A stretch of DNA of 64,000 bases. Source: Variovorax sp. PAMC 28711. GTDB lineage: Bacteria > Pseudomonadota > Gammaproteobacteria > Burkholderiales > Burkholderiaceae_C. The DNA lies in contig NZ_CP014517.1 in the NCBI RefSeq assembly GCF_001577265.1, positions 1,789,001 through 1,853,000 on the forward strand, read 5' to 3'. A model generated the notes under the pieces. It searched no databases. It saw only the letters and a list, made by a program, of their open reading frames with translations, and was not told the origin of the DNA. The translations under genes were made by a program, and so were the position numbers. Shown here in pieces: positions 20,828 through 30,462 of the stretch; positions within the stretch are counted from its first letter, which is position 1; the number at the start of each line of letters is the position of its first letter.

Positions 20828-21160
20828 ATGGCCATTCACCATGCTTTGTCCGGCGAGCTGATCGACATCCGACCGCTCGGCGCGGCGATCGAGACGACCC
20901 GAACCGCGACGTTGTACAAGACGCAACACATTGAAGTGTTCCGCATGGTTCTCCTCGCCGGCAAACAGATGCCCGAGCACCACGTCGCCGGAGAATTCAC
21001 GATTCAATGCCTCGAAGGCAGCGTTGAATTTTCCATCGGCACCACGCGAGACATCATGGGGCCGGGCAGCCTGAAGTGTCTGGCGGGCGGCGTGCCGCAT
21101 TCCCTGGTGGCCATCGAGGATTCAAGTGTGCTCGTCACTCTGTTGCTTCATGAAGCATGA
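20828..21160 (+). CDS. Cupin-domain protein
   Basis: Small single-cupin protein of 110 aa. The motif PEHHVAGEFTIQCLEGSVEF corresponds to cupin motif 1 (His-His-Glu metal ligands), and GGVPHSLVAIEDSSVLV to motif 2 (His). A GAGGAGG ribosome site precedes the ATG. The sdhC frame begins inside its 3' end, implying translational coupling. Stand-alone cupins of this size often sense or bind small ligands; the function here is unknown. Confidence 0.82.
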   Translation: MAIHHALSGELIDIRPLGAAIETTRTATLYKTQHIEVFRMVLLAGKQMPEHHVAGEFTIQCLEGSVEFSIGTTRDIMGPGSLKCLAGGVPHSLVAIEDSSVLVTLLLHEA

Positions 21161-21581
21161 GGCCGTTCAAGCCGCTGCTGCATCGTTGCGTCCCTCCATG
21201 AAGCGGCGCGTTCCGGCTCGACCGGTGTTCTTCAAGCTGACGCAGATTCAGATGCCGGTCGGTGCCATCACCTCGATCATGCATCGGGTCACGGGCGTGG
21301 TTTTGGCGATCGCCATCCCGTTCTGTTTTTACGCCCTGCATCTTTCGCTGGCGAGCAAGGAGTCGTACGAACATCTGACGAAGATGGCAAACACCGGCCT
21401 TTTCAAGATCGCGCTGATCGCCTTCATCTGGGCGCTGTCGCACCACTTGCTCGCAGGCGTGCGGCATCTGCTGATGGACATTGGCATTGGCTCGCACCTG
21501 GCCGACGCGCGCCGCAGCGCCTGGAGCGCGAACGTCGGCGGCGTGGCCATGGCGTTGCTGGCCACAGGCGTCGTGCTGTGA
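21150..21581 (+). CDS. sdhC: Succinate dehydrogenase cytochrome b556 subunit
   Basis: Membrane anchor of complex II, 143 aa with three hydrophobic helices. The signatures MPVGAITSIMHRVTG and SHHLLAGVRHLLMD are present, the latter supplying the haem-b His. Start is uncertain: the ATG at 21150 overlaps the cupin gene, while the ATG at 21198 gives 127 aa, closer to the family norm. Neither has a clear ribosome site. It is followed by sdhD but not by the catalytic sdhA or sdhB, so it cannot form a complete complex II from this locus. Confidence 0.85.
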   Translation: MKHEAVQAAAASLRPSMKRRVPARPVFFKLTQIQMPVGAITSIMHRVTGVVLAIAIPFCFYALHLSLASKESYEHLTKMANTGLFKIALIAFIWALSHHLLAGVRHLLMDIGIGSHLADARRSAWSANVGGVAMALLATGVVL

Positions 21582-21892
21582 GAAGACCTTTCGGCAGCCT
21601 CGTGCCGTGGCTGATTCAGCGCCTGAGCGCAGTGTTCATGCTGGTTTTCATCGGCTTCGTGCTGGCGCATTTTCTGGTCGATCCGCCCGGTTCGTATCAG
21701 GCCTGGCGAAGCTGGGTCGGGTATCCCGGCGTCAGCGTCGCCACGTTCGTGTTCTTCGCCGCGCTGCTGACGCATGCATGGGTGGGTCTGCGCGATGTCA
21801 CGCTGGATTACGTCAAGCCGCTCGCCGCACGTGTCGCTGTTCTGGCACTGATCGCCCTCGGGCTCATGACCCTTCACGCAATGGCGGCCTGA
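21578..21892 (+). CDS. sdhD: Succinate dehydrogenase membrane anchor subunit
   Basis: Second hydrophobic anchor of complex II, 104 aa with three helices. The motif LLTHAWVGLRDVTLDYVKP is diagnostic. It starts at a GTG overlapping the sdhC stop by four bases. The reading frame appears complete, but the sequence right after its end (21883 onward) already belongs to a truncated nitric oxide reductase gene. The usual sdhA-sdhB continuation is absent, pointing to a deletion or recombination at this point. Confidence 0.85.
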   Translation: MRRPFGSLVPWLIQRLSAVFMLVFIGFVLAHFLVDPPGSYQAWRSWVGYPGVSVATFVFFAALLTHAWVGLRDVTLDYVKPLAARVAVLALIALGLMTLHAMAA

Positions 21893-23670
21893 AGGTCGAC
21901 CTCATCACCGACCCGACCGAACTGCGTCAGTTCACTGCGTTCGTGACGTGGGCCGCTTGGGCGTCCGTGGCGGCGCGGCCGGGTGAAGTGCATTCGTACA
22001 CCAACAACTTCCCCTACGACCCGAGCGTTGGCAATACGGCCATCTCGGGCGCCTTGCTGTGGAGCGCTCTCAGCCTGATGGTGCTGCTCGCCGGCATCTC
22101 CACCGTGTTGCTGGCCTTCGGCAAGTTCGACTACCTGGGCTGGATCACGCGCGGCCACAACGTGAAGCCACAGATGCTGCCTGGCCGGTCCAGCCGGGGG
22201 CAGGACGCGCTCGTCAAGTTTTTCGTGGTAGTCGCGCTGCTGTTTCTTGCGCAGGCGCTGGTGGGCGGCGCGGTCGCCCACTACCGCGCCGATCCTGGCA
22301 GCTTCTATGGCTTTCAGCTCGAAAGTGTTTTTCCCAGCAACCTGATGCGCACCTGGCATCTGCAGCTGGCCATCTTCTGGATCGCGACGGCGTATGTGGC
22401 AGCGGCATTGTTCCTGGGTCGATCCCTGCGAACGGACGAACCGCGCTGGCTGGCGGGTTGCACCCATGCGCTGTTCGCTGCGTTTGCGGTGGTCATCTTC
22501 AGCAGCCTGCTGGGCGAATGGGCCGGCATCGCGCAGCTGCTGGGACCACTGTGGTTCTGGCTCGGTAACCAAGGCTGGGAGTACCTTGAGCTCGGCCGCG
22601 TCTGGCAGGTCCTGCTCGTCGTGGGGTTGTTCGCCTGGTTCGCGCTGCTGTGGTCGCTGGTTCGACCGAGGACACTGACTGAGCCCGCTGCGCGGCCGAT
22701 CGTCCGGATGTTTCTGGTGGCAGCGCTCGCCATCCCGGTGTTCTACATCCCGGCCATGGTGTTCGGCGCGAAGACGAACTTCACGGTGGTCGACACCTGG
22801 CGCTTCTGGATCATCCATCTGTGGGTCGAAGGATTCTTCGAATTCTTCGCGACCACGATCGTCGCCCTGACGTTCTATCAACTGGGTCTCACCCGCCGCA
22901 ACGTGGCGCTGCGGGTGATCTACCTCGACGCGATTCTTTACTTCCTGGGCGGCTTGATGGGCACCGGCCACCACTGGTATTTCACCGGACAGACGAACCT
23001 GAACATGGCACTGTCGGCGCTGTTCTCGGCGCTGGAAGTCGTGCCCCTGACCTTGCTCACGCTGGATGCATGGGACTTCGTTCGCACCACGCGCGGAGAG
23101 CGTGATGCCGCTGGCAAGCAGATGGTGATTCCGCACAAGTGGACGTTCTATTTCCTGATGGCGGTGGGGTTCTGGAACTTCGTCGGCGCGGGCATCTTCG
23201 GCTTTCTGATCAACCTGCCGATCGTCAGCTACTACGAAGTCGGCACCTTGTTGACGCCGAACCATGGGCACGCCGCGATGATGGGCGTCTTCGGCATGCT
23301 GGCGATCGCGCTCATGGTGTTCGTGCTTCGACAGACAAGCCGCGACGAGGAGTGGCCAAGCATCGAGAAGTACGTTCGCTGCGCGTTCTGGGGTACGAAT
23401 GTCGGCCTCGCGATGATGGTGGTGATGAGCCTCTTCCCGGGCGGACTTCTACAAGTTTGGGACGTGCTGCAAAACGGCTATTGGCACGCGCGAAGTTTGG
23501 ACTACATCGCAAGCGAACGATCACATCTGATCGAGTGGCTGCGCATGCCGGGCGACGTGGTTTTCATCGCGTTCGGGGCTGTGCCGCTGGTGATTGCGAC
23601 TTGCAAAGCCTCTCTGTCTTTGCGCGCAAAGGCAGCGGGCGATGAGGGTGCCGAGCGACCTGCGGTCTGA
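21883..23670 (+). pseudogene. norB: Quinol-dependent nitric oxide reductase, 5'-truncated
   Basis: About 595 codons encode the catalytic core of a qNOR. Present are ELRQFTAFVTWAAW, the SYTNNFPYDPSVGN segment, a haem-ligand His in MRTWHLQLAIFW, HLWVEGFFEFF, the GTGHHWYF pair and NHGHAAMMGVFG. Missing are the first transmembrane helix and the periplasmic GGQQ-type region, roughly the first 160 residues of a usual length near 750. The frame is open to the left, but upstream codons overlap sdhD in another frame and no ATG or good ribosome site exists. An internal GTG at 21943 is the first possible start. Probably non-functional. Confidence 0.8.
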
Positions 23671-23673
23671 ACT

Positions 23674-23805
23674 TTATTGCGTTCGTTTTTGAGACTCGAA
23701 AAGCTGAAGGATTCCGGTCTGCGGCATGTCCGCGACAGTGACGGCATCGACACCCTTGGCCATGTATTGCCCGAGCAAGCCGTTCGTGTTCTTGTCGGCG
23801 GCCAT
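23674..23805 (-). CDS. Possible 43-aa small protein
   Basis: A short frame starting MAADKNTNGLLGQYMAKGVD and ending ESQKRTQ on the minus strand. It has a plausible GAGG ribosome site six bases before the ATG at 23805. It lies just beyond the truncated norB gene (convergent, 3 bp apart) and before the Mla-type operon. No family was recognised, and it could also be the tail of a decayed gene, since the frame stays open a few codons upstream. Confidence 0.3.
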   Translation of the reverse strand: MAADKNTNGLLGQYMAKGVDAVTVADMPQTGILQLFESQKRTQ

Positions 23806-23849
23806 CTTTGCCTCGATCCCGCGCAAAGCCGTCGATCACTCAGCGCAAC

Positions 23850-24539
23850 TCAACGCGGCTGATCCACCCACTGCACCAGGTCGGCAATCGCCGCATCGGT
23901 CGCCACACTCAGCGCCTTCACGCCACCGGCCGCATCCGCGCTCGGCGCCGGGCTGCTCATCACGACGACACGCTGGCCCATCACGCGTTCGCCCGAAGGC
24001 GTGCCGCGCACGAGCGTGGCACGCACCCGCACCAGGCCCACGCTCTGGCCGGGCGACTCGAAGTAATGGCTGAACTCTTCCAGCGTGATGCGCAACACGT
24101 CGGTGCTGCGGCCCTCGGTGCGGTTCAGGTTCGCGGCCTCCAGCGTGCCGAGCACCGTGCGGCGCTGCGACAGCGCATCGCGCAGGCGCTGGCGCAGCAG
24201 CTGCGTGGGTGGCAGCGTCCAGCGGGAGCCGGCGTAGGGTCGCACTTCGTTGGCGTCCGCATACCCCAGCCGGTAGTTGAGCTGTGTGCCTTCAAGCCGC
24301 GAGGCGCTGGTGTCGAGGTCGGCCAACGTGATTGGCGGCAACGGCGCGGTCGGCGCGGTCGAGGTGGGGTTCGCGGCCGGCAGCGGACCGGGGCCGAAGT
24401 CGTAATGCACGACGCGGCCGGGCTTGTCGGGCAGCGCCCCACAGCCGGTCGTCACGCCCACGGTGAGCGCCGCGAGGGCGAGCATCACGGCAGCGCCCAC
24501 ACCCGCGAGGCCTGTTTTCTTGTCAGCGAATGAGGTCAT
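23850..24539 (-). CDS. ABC-type transport auxiliary lipoprotein (PqiC/Mla-associated)
   Basis: Lipoprotein of 229 aa. The N-terminal hydrophobic stretch ends in TTGCGALPDK, a plausible lipobox Cys at about residue 33. The body (SSRLEGTQLNYRLGY-like region, WTLPPTQLLRQRL, LRITLEEFSHYFESP) matches the ABC-transport auxiliary domain that pairs with MCE proteins. It is the last gene of a four-gene Mla-type operon and likely works in the outer membrane or periplasm in phospholipid or lipid trafficking. Confidence 0.82.
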   Translation of the reverse strand: MTSFADKKTGLAGVGAAVMLALAALTVGVTTGCGALPDKPGRVVHYDFGPGPLPAANPTSTAPTAPLPPITLADLDTSASRLEGTQLNYRLGYADANEVRPYAGSRWTLPPTQLLRQRLRDALSQRRTVLGTLEAANLNRTEGRSTDVLRITLEEFSHYFESPGQSVGLVRVRATLVRGTPSGERVMGQRVVVMSSPAPSADAAGGVKALSVATDAAIADLVQWVDQPR

Positions 24540-24551
24540 GTCTGTGCTTTC

Positions 24552-25508
24552 TCAAGGGCGGGCCTGGGGCGCGACGAAGCCGGCTTCCCCCGGGCCGGGC
24601 GCAGGCACGCCGGTGCCGTACAGCACCGACTGCGGGTTGTCGGCGATGGTGTCGGCCATGCGACCGACGCGGCGCGCAGCGAGCGAGGTGTCGTCGGCCG
24701 CGCGGTTGAAGCGCGGCAGCGTGGCGTTGTTGAGCGACTCCAGCGTCTGCTGCAGCGCCGCCGTGCCGGTGCCCAGCCGATCGATGGTGCCGCCCTCGGC
24801 GTTCAGTCGCGTGAGCGTGCCGTTGACCGACTTCGCCACGCGCGAGAACTCGCCGATGGATTCGCGGGCGGTGTTGGCCAGCGGCGGAATGGCCGCCAGC
24901 GCCGGGTCGATGCGCGTCTTGAGCGTGGCCTCGAAAGAGCGCGTGACCTGATTAGCGCTGGTCGCCAGCTGCGAGATGTTTTCCAGCGCGTCGGCGATGC
25001 GTTTCTGGTTGGCATCGCCGAGCAACGCATTGGCGCGCTTGGTCACCTCTTCGACCTGATTGAGGATGGCTTCGCCGCGGTCCTGCAGTTGCGCGAGCGT
25101 CGACGGCTTGAGCGGAATGCGCGGCGGGTTGTCGTTGTCGGGCACCAGCGACGCGCTGCCATCGGCCTTGTCGTCGATACCGATGAACGCGAGGCCGGTC
25201 ACGCCCTGGTAGCTCAGCGTGGCGTAGCTCGAAGTGGTGAGCGGAACGCGCTCGTCGACCGTGATGCGCACGCGCACGTTGCCCTTGGTCTTGGGGTCGA
25301 AGTCGATCGAGGTGACCTTGCCGACCGCGATGCCGCGGTAGCGCACCATCGCCTGCGGCTGCAGACCGCTCACCGCTTCGCGCGTGGAGAGCTCGTACAC
25401 ATTGCGTACCGTGTTGTCCCGGGTGAACCAGACCACGAGCGCCACCAGCGCGGCGATGAGGCCGAGCACGAAGGCGCCGGCGGCGAGGGCGTGGGCCTTG
25501 TTTTCCAT
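24552..25508 (-). CDS. MlaD/MCE-domain substrate-binding protein
   Basis: Inner-membrane-anchored MCE protein of 318 aa. One transmembrane helix lies at about residues 10-28. The MCE domain follows (VRYRGIAVGKVTSIDFDPK, then YQGVTGLAFIGI), and the long helical C-terminal part contains predicted coiled-coil. MCE proteins form hexameric rings that pass lipids through the periplasm. It is longer than E. coli MlaD and closer to the Mce-associated type with a helical tail. The ATPase gene lies 6 bp upstream. Confidence 0.9.
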   Translation of the reverse strand: MENKAHALAAGAFVLGLIAALVALVVWFTRDNTVRNVYELSTREAVSGLQPQAMVRYRGIAVGKVTSIDFDPKTKGNVRVRITVDERVPLTTSSYATLSYQGVTGLAFIGIDDKADGSASLVPDNDNPPRIPLKPSTLAQLQDRGEAILNQVEEVTKRANALLGDANQKRIADALENISQLATSANQVTRSFEATLKTRIDPALAAIPPLANTARESIGEFSRVAKSVNGTLTRLNAEGGTIDRLGTGTAALQQTLESLNNATLPRFNRAADDTSLAARRVGRMADTIADNPQSVLYGTGVPAPGPGEAGFVAPQARP

Positions 25509-25514
25509 GGCGGT

Positions 25515-26339
25515 TTACCTTTCAGGGGCTTTCGGCGCGAGCGGAACGACGCGCTTTTCGTGCAGCGCCTCCATGGCGCGCTGACCGCGCCCGCCGAGAA
25601 AATAATCGTGCACGAACGGGTGCGGATAGGCGATGACGTCGCGCGCCTCGCCGGTGACGATGACCTTCTGGTCGGCCAGCACCGCGATCCGGGTGGACAG
25701 GTCGAACAGCGTGTCGAGGTCGTGCGTGACCATCACGACCGTCAGGCCCAGCTCGCGGTGCAAGCTGCGCAGCAGGTCGCAGAAATCGTCGGCGCTTTCG
25801 GGGTCAAGGCCGGCCGTCGGCTCGTCGAGCAGCAACAGCGGCGGGTCCATGATGAGCGCACGCGCCAGTGCCACGCGCTTGATCATCCCGCCCGACAAAT
25901 CCGACGGGTTCCTGTACGCATGCTGCGGGCCGAGTCCGACCATCTGCAGCTTGACCAGCGCCGCATCGCGGATGAGCGCATCGGGCAGCAGCTTGAGTTC
26001 GCGCAGCGGAAAGGCGATGTTCTCCAGCACGCTGAAGGCCGAGAACAGCGCGCCGTGCTGGAACAACATGCCGACGTTCGCCGCGCCCGTGGCGCTCAAC
26101 TGACCCGGCGCTTCGCCCAGCACGCTGACCGTGCCCTTCGTCGGATGCTCCAGCCCGAGGATCTGGCGCAGCAGCACCGTCTTGCCGGTGCCCGATCCAC
26201 CCACCAGCGACAGCACTTCGCCGCGCGTGATCGAGAGGTCTAGATCGCGGTGCACGACCTGGTCGCCTTCCGGGCTCTCGAACACGGTCCAGAGCTTGCG
26301 GATTTCCACCACGTTGTCGTTTGCGCCTGGCGTGTTCAC
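25515..26339 (-). CDS. Mla-type lipid ABC transporter ATP-binding protein
   Basis: Cytoplasmic ATPase of 274 aa. Walker A is GGSGTGKT, the signature is LSGGMIKR, Walker B is LLLLDEPTAGLD, and the switch His is in VTHDLD. The LSGGM-type signature is typical of MlaF/TtgA relatives. It overlaps the permease stop by four bases, and the MCE gene follows. It powers lipid movement by the permease and MCE ring; the direction is not deducible. Confidence 0.92.
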   Translation of the reverse strand: MNTPGANDNVVEIRKLWTVFESPEGDQVVHRDLDLSITRGEVLSLVGGSGTGKTVLLRQILGLEHPTKGTVSVLGEAPGQLSATGAANVGMLFQHGALFSAFSVLENIAFPLRELKLLPDALIRDAALVKLQMVGLGPQHAYRNPSDLSGGMIKRVALARALIMDPPLLLLDEPTAGLDPESADDFCDLLRSLHRELGLTVVMVTHDLDTLFDLSTRIAVLADQKVIVTGEARDVIAYPHPFVHDYFLGGRGQRAMEALHEKRVVPLAPKAPER

Positions 26340-27547
26340 GCGCGAAACCCCACGCCCTTGAACAGCACGGCAAAGAGTGCGTCAACCAGGATCACGACGG
26401 TGATCGAGGTCACGACCGACGACGTGGTGCCTTTGCCCAGGCTCTCGGTGTTGGGCTTGACCTTCATGCCGAAGTAGCAGCCCACGAGCGCGATCAGGAT
26501 GCCGAACACCGCGGACTTCGCGAGCGCGAGCCAGAGGTTGGTGATCGGCACCGCGCGCGGCAAGGCCGAGAGGAAATAGGCGGGCGAAAGATCGAGCGCC
26601 GCATCGGCCGCGATCATGCCGCCCACCAGCGCGGCGGCCGATGTCCAGAGGCTGATGAGCGGCATCGCGATGGCCAGTGCCAGAACGCGCGGCATCACGA
26701 GCCGGAAGCCGTGCGGAATGCCCATCACGCGCATCGCGTCGAGTTCTTCGGTGACGCGCATCACGCCGATCTGCGCGGTGATGGCCGAGCCGGAGCGCCC
26801 GGCGACCAGCACCGCCGCCAGCACCGGGCCGAGTTCGCGCACCAGCGAAAGGCCCAGGATGTTGACGATGAAAGTCTCGGCGCCGTACTGCCGCAGCTGC
26901 TGCGAGGTGAGGTACGCAAGCACCACGCCGATCAGCAGCCCGACCAACGCCGTGATCGGCAGCGCCGTGGCGCCGAACTGGTAGAGGTGCCCCGAGAAAT
27001 CGCGCCAGGGGGCACGGTGCGGCGCGCGGATCAGCGTGCAGATGTCGAGCAGCAACTGGCCGATGAGCCGCGTGAAGTCGCGCGCCACCATCGCGATGCG
27101 CGGGCCGTTGAGCGCAAACGCCTTCAGGCGGTCCCGCAGCGTCGGCGACGGCAGCGGCGGCGTGTCGACGGTGAATTGCGCGACCTGCTCGAGCACCGCC
27201 TTTTGCTGCGCCGACATTTCGAGCGTGGTCGGCCACGCGTTGTGCCAGTGGCCCCACAGCAGCTGGGCGCCGATGTGGTCGAGCTGTTCGATGCCGCGCA
27301 AGTCCCATGCGCGCACATCGGAATGCGGTGCGGCTTCGAGGTTTTGCGAGAGCGCCTCCCAGCTCGAACGGCGCGACATCGCCAGCGCGGTCCAGCGGCC
27401 GGTCGCAACCGCCCACTGCCTGCCGCCCTCCTCGCGCCCTGCGACGCGCGGCAGCACGCTCTCGGCGTCGGGCGCAGGGGCTGGCGCAGCGGGTGACGGC
27501 ATGGGCGCGTGGGGCTCGGGGGCGGTGTGGGGTGGAGGCCTTGTCAT
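26336..27547 (-). CDS. Mla-type ABC permease with N-terminal STAS-like domain
   Basis: Permease of 403 aa. Residues of about 60-130 form a STAS-like module (VRAWDLRGIEQLDHIGAQLLW). A MlaE-type membrane domain follows, with FGATALPITALVGLLIG, VRELGPVLAAVLVAGRSGSA and the E-loop RVTEELDAMRVMGI. In E. coli the STAS protein MlaB is separate; here it is fused to MlaE. Start is the ATG at 27547 (MTRPPPHTAPEP), with a proline-rich leader; the frame is open far upstream but that overlaps other genes. First gene of the operon. Confidence 0.88.
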   Translation of the reverse strand: MTRPPPHTAPEPHAPMPSPAAPAPAPDAESVLPRVAGREEGGRQWAVATGRWTALAMSRRSSWEALSQNLEAAPHSDVRAWDLRGIEQLDHIGAQLLWGHWHNAWPTTLEMSAQQKAVLEQVAQFTVDTPPLPSPTLRDRLKAFALNGPRIAMVARDFTRLIGQLLLDICTLIRAPHRAPWRDFSGHLYQFGATALPITALVGLLIGVVLAYLTSQQLRQYGAETFIVNILGLSLVRELGPVLAAVLVAGRSGSAITAQIGVMRVTEELDAMRVMGIPHGFRLVMPRVLALAIAMPLISLWTSAAALVGGMIAADAALDLSPAYFLSALPRAVPITNLWLALAKSAVFGILIALVGCYFGMKVKPNTESLGKGTTSSVVTSITVVILVDALFAVLFKGVGFRA

Positions 27548-27609
27548 CGTAACCGCAGGGTCGTGTCTGCAATGAGGCAATGACAGTCCCGCCGTCGAAG
27601 CCGCCGGCC

Positions 27610-28554
27610 TCAAGACCGCGCCGCAAACCCCGGGGCGAGCGCGCCGCGCAACCACGCGACGAAGGCCTCGACGGCACGCGGCACGTGCGTCGCATAGGGG
27701 CGGATCGCGAACAGCTGTTCGCCGAACGCGCCGACCGGGCGCCAACGCGGCAGCACTTCGACCAGCTTGCCCGACTGCAGTGCTGCCTGCGCGCTGAAGT
27801 CGGGCGTCAACGCGATGCCGAGCCCTGCGATCGCCGCGTCGCGCAGCGCTTCGCTGTTGTTGGCTGCCAAGGGGCCGGACACAGGCACCGTGATGCGCTG
27901 CTGCGCGTCGGGGCCGTCGACGGTCTCGAAGTGCCATGTCGGTGTGTCCTGCACGCGCGGGTAGTGCAGGCAATCGTGCAGGGCCAGGTCGTGCGGCGTG
28001 GCCGGCGTGCCGCGCCGCCGCAGGTACGCGCGGCTCGCGACCAGCACCGAGCGCGTCGCGCAGAGCGTCCACGCGACATGCGTATCGGGCGGCGCGGCGG
28101 TGTGGCGGATCGCAAGGTCGAAGCCTTCCATCGCGAGCGAACGGAGCCGGTCCGACAGGTCGAGCTCGAGCCGCACTTCGGGATGCGCGCGCAGAAATTC
28201 CGCAAGCCTCGGCACGAGTTGCTGCCGCGCAAAAGCCACGGGCGCCGTGACGCGCAGCAGCCCGGTTGGCATGCCGGCCAGGTCGCGCACGCCCGCGAAA
28301 CTGTGCGCGATGCGCTCGAACGGATCGCGCATGTCGTCGACCAGCCGCTGGCCGGCCTCGGTGAGCCGCACGCTGCGCGTGGTGCGCTGCACCAGCGGCA
28401 CGCCGGCCGCACGCTCCAGCTCGGCAATGCGCTGGCTCATGGCCGCCTTGCTCACGCCCAGGCGCTGCGCCGCTGCGGTGTAGCTGCCCTGCTGCGCCAG
28501 CACCGTGAGCCAGTGAAGGTGTGTCCAGAGCGACTCGATCTTTTGGATTTTCAT
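27610..28554 (-). CDS. LysR-family regulator (probable mmsA regulator)
   Basis: LysR protein of 314 aa. The helix-turn-helix lies in [29 protein letters not shown], followed by [14 protein letters not shown] and the effector domain. Start is the ATG at 28554 ([10 protein letters not shown]); a longer in-frame start exists but would cover the operator. It diverges from mmsA, and a 24-bp inverted repeat (28560-28583) lies directly upstream of its start, so control of mmsA is likely. Confidence 0.9.
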   Translation of the reverse strand: MKIQKIESLWTHLHWLTVLAQQGSYTAAAQRLGVSKAAMSQRIAELERAAGVPLVQRTTRSVRLTEAGQRLVDDMRDPFERIAHSFAGVRDLAGMPTGLLRVTAPVAFARQQLVPRLAEFLRAHPEVRLELDLSDRLRSLAMEGFDLAIRHTAAPPDTHVAWTLCATRSVLVASRAYLRRRGTPATPHDLALHDCLHYPRVQDTPTWHFETVDGPDAQQRITVPVSGPLAANNSEALRDAAIAGLGIALTPDFSAQAALQSGKLVEVLPRWRPVGAFGEQLFAIRPYATHVPRAVEAFVAWLRGALAPGFAARS

Positions 28555-28559
28555 GCTTC

Positions 28560-28583
28560 GATTGTTCACCACTGCGAACAATC
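28560..28583. promoter_or_regulatory. Inverted-repeat operator between lysR and mmsA
   Basis: Perfect 8-bp arms GATTGTTC and GAACAATC with an 8-bp spacer. The inner arms ATTGTTC/GAACAAT are identical to those of the dab operator at 16162-16184. Confidence 0.6.
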
Positions 28584-28672
28584 AATTCAGTTTTCCCGCC
28601 TTGGCACTGGGGAGCGCGCTGCCTAAACTGCGGGCACTTCCACTGTTGCTCACTGCCCGCACGAGACACGCC

Positions 28673-30190
<1,518 letters not shown>

Positions 30191-30208
30191 TGAGTGTCGG
30201 GGTGGGCT

Positions 30209-30294
30209 CGAGGGCGATGGGTGACTCCTTCCGCTCATGTCCCCCGCCTTCGGCTCCTCCTTTACTTCGCTGCAGGAGTCACCCATCACCCTCG
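30209..30294. repeat. Long hairpin, unit 1 (21-bp arms, 44-nt loop)
   Basis: Arms at 30209-30229 and 30274-30294 are complementary except for one C/T position (a G-U-type mismatch). The loop (30230-30273), read on the minus strand, is 36 of 44 aligned bases identical to the loop of unit 2, while the arm sequences are unrelated. It lies between the convergent mmsA and amidase genes. Confidence 0.75.
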
Positions 30295-30342
30295 GCCTGG
30301 ACGCGATGTGTAGTGCAGCTTGATCAACCGCCGCCGCGTCCA

Positions 30343-30440
30343 AGGCTCAGGCCGGTGGGGTGTACTGCGCAGTGAGGTCAAGGGGGAGGCCGCAGGCCGG
30401 AGGACACGAACGGAGCAGTGCACCCCGCCGGCCTGAGCCT
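30343..30440. repeat. Long hairpin, unit 2 (26-bp arms, 46-nt loop)
   Basis: Arms at 30343-30368 and 30415-30440 are complementary except for two wobble-type positions. The loop (30369-30414) contains an inner GGCC-gca-GGCC hairpin and matches the loop of unit 1 in inverted orientation. An 8-bp pair (TGGACGCG near 30298, CGCGTCCA near 30342) joins the two units. A bidirectional terminator or a dispersed structured repeat is possible. Confidence 0.75.
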
Positions 30441-30462
30441 CGTCCCGAACGAGAGTCCGGAT

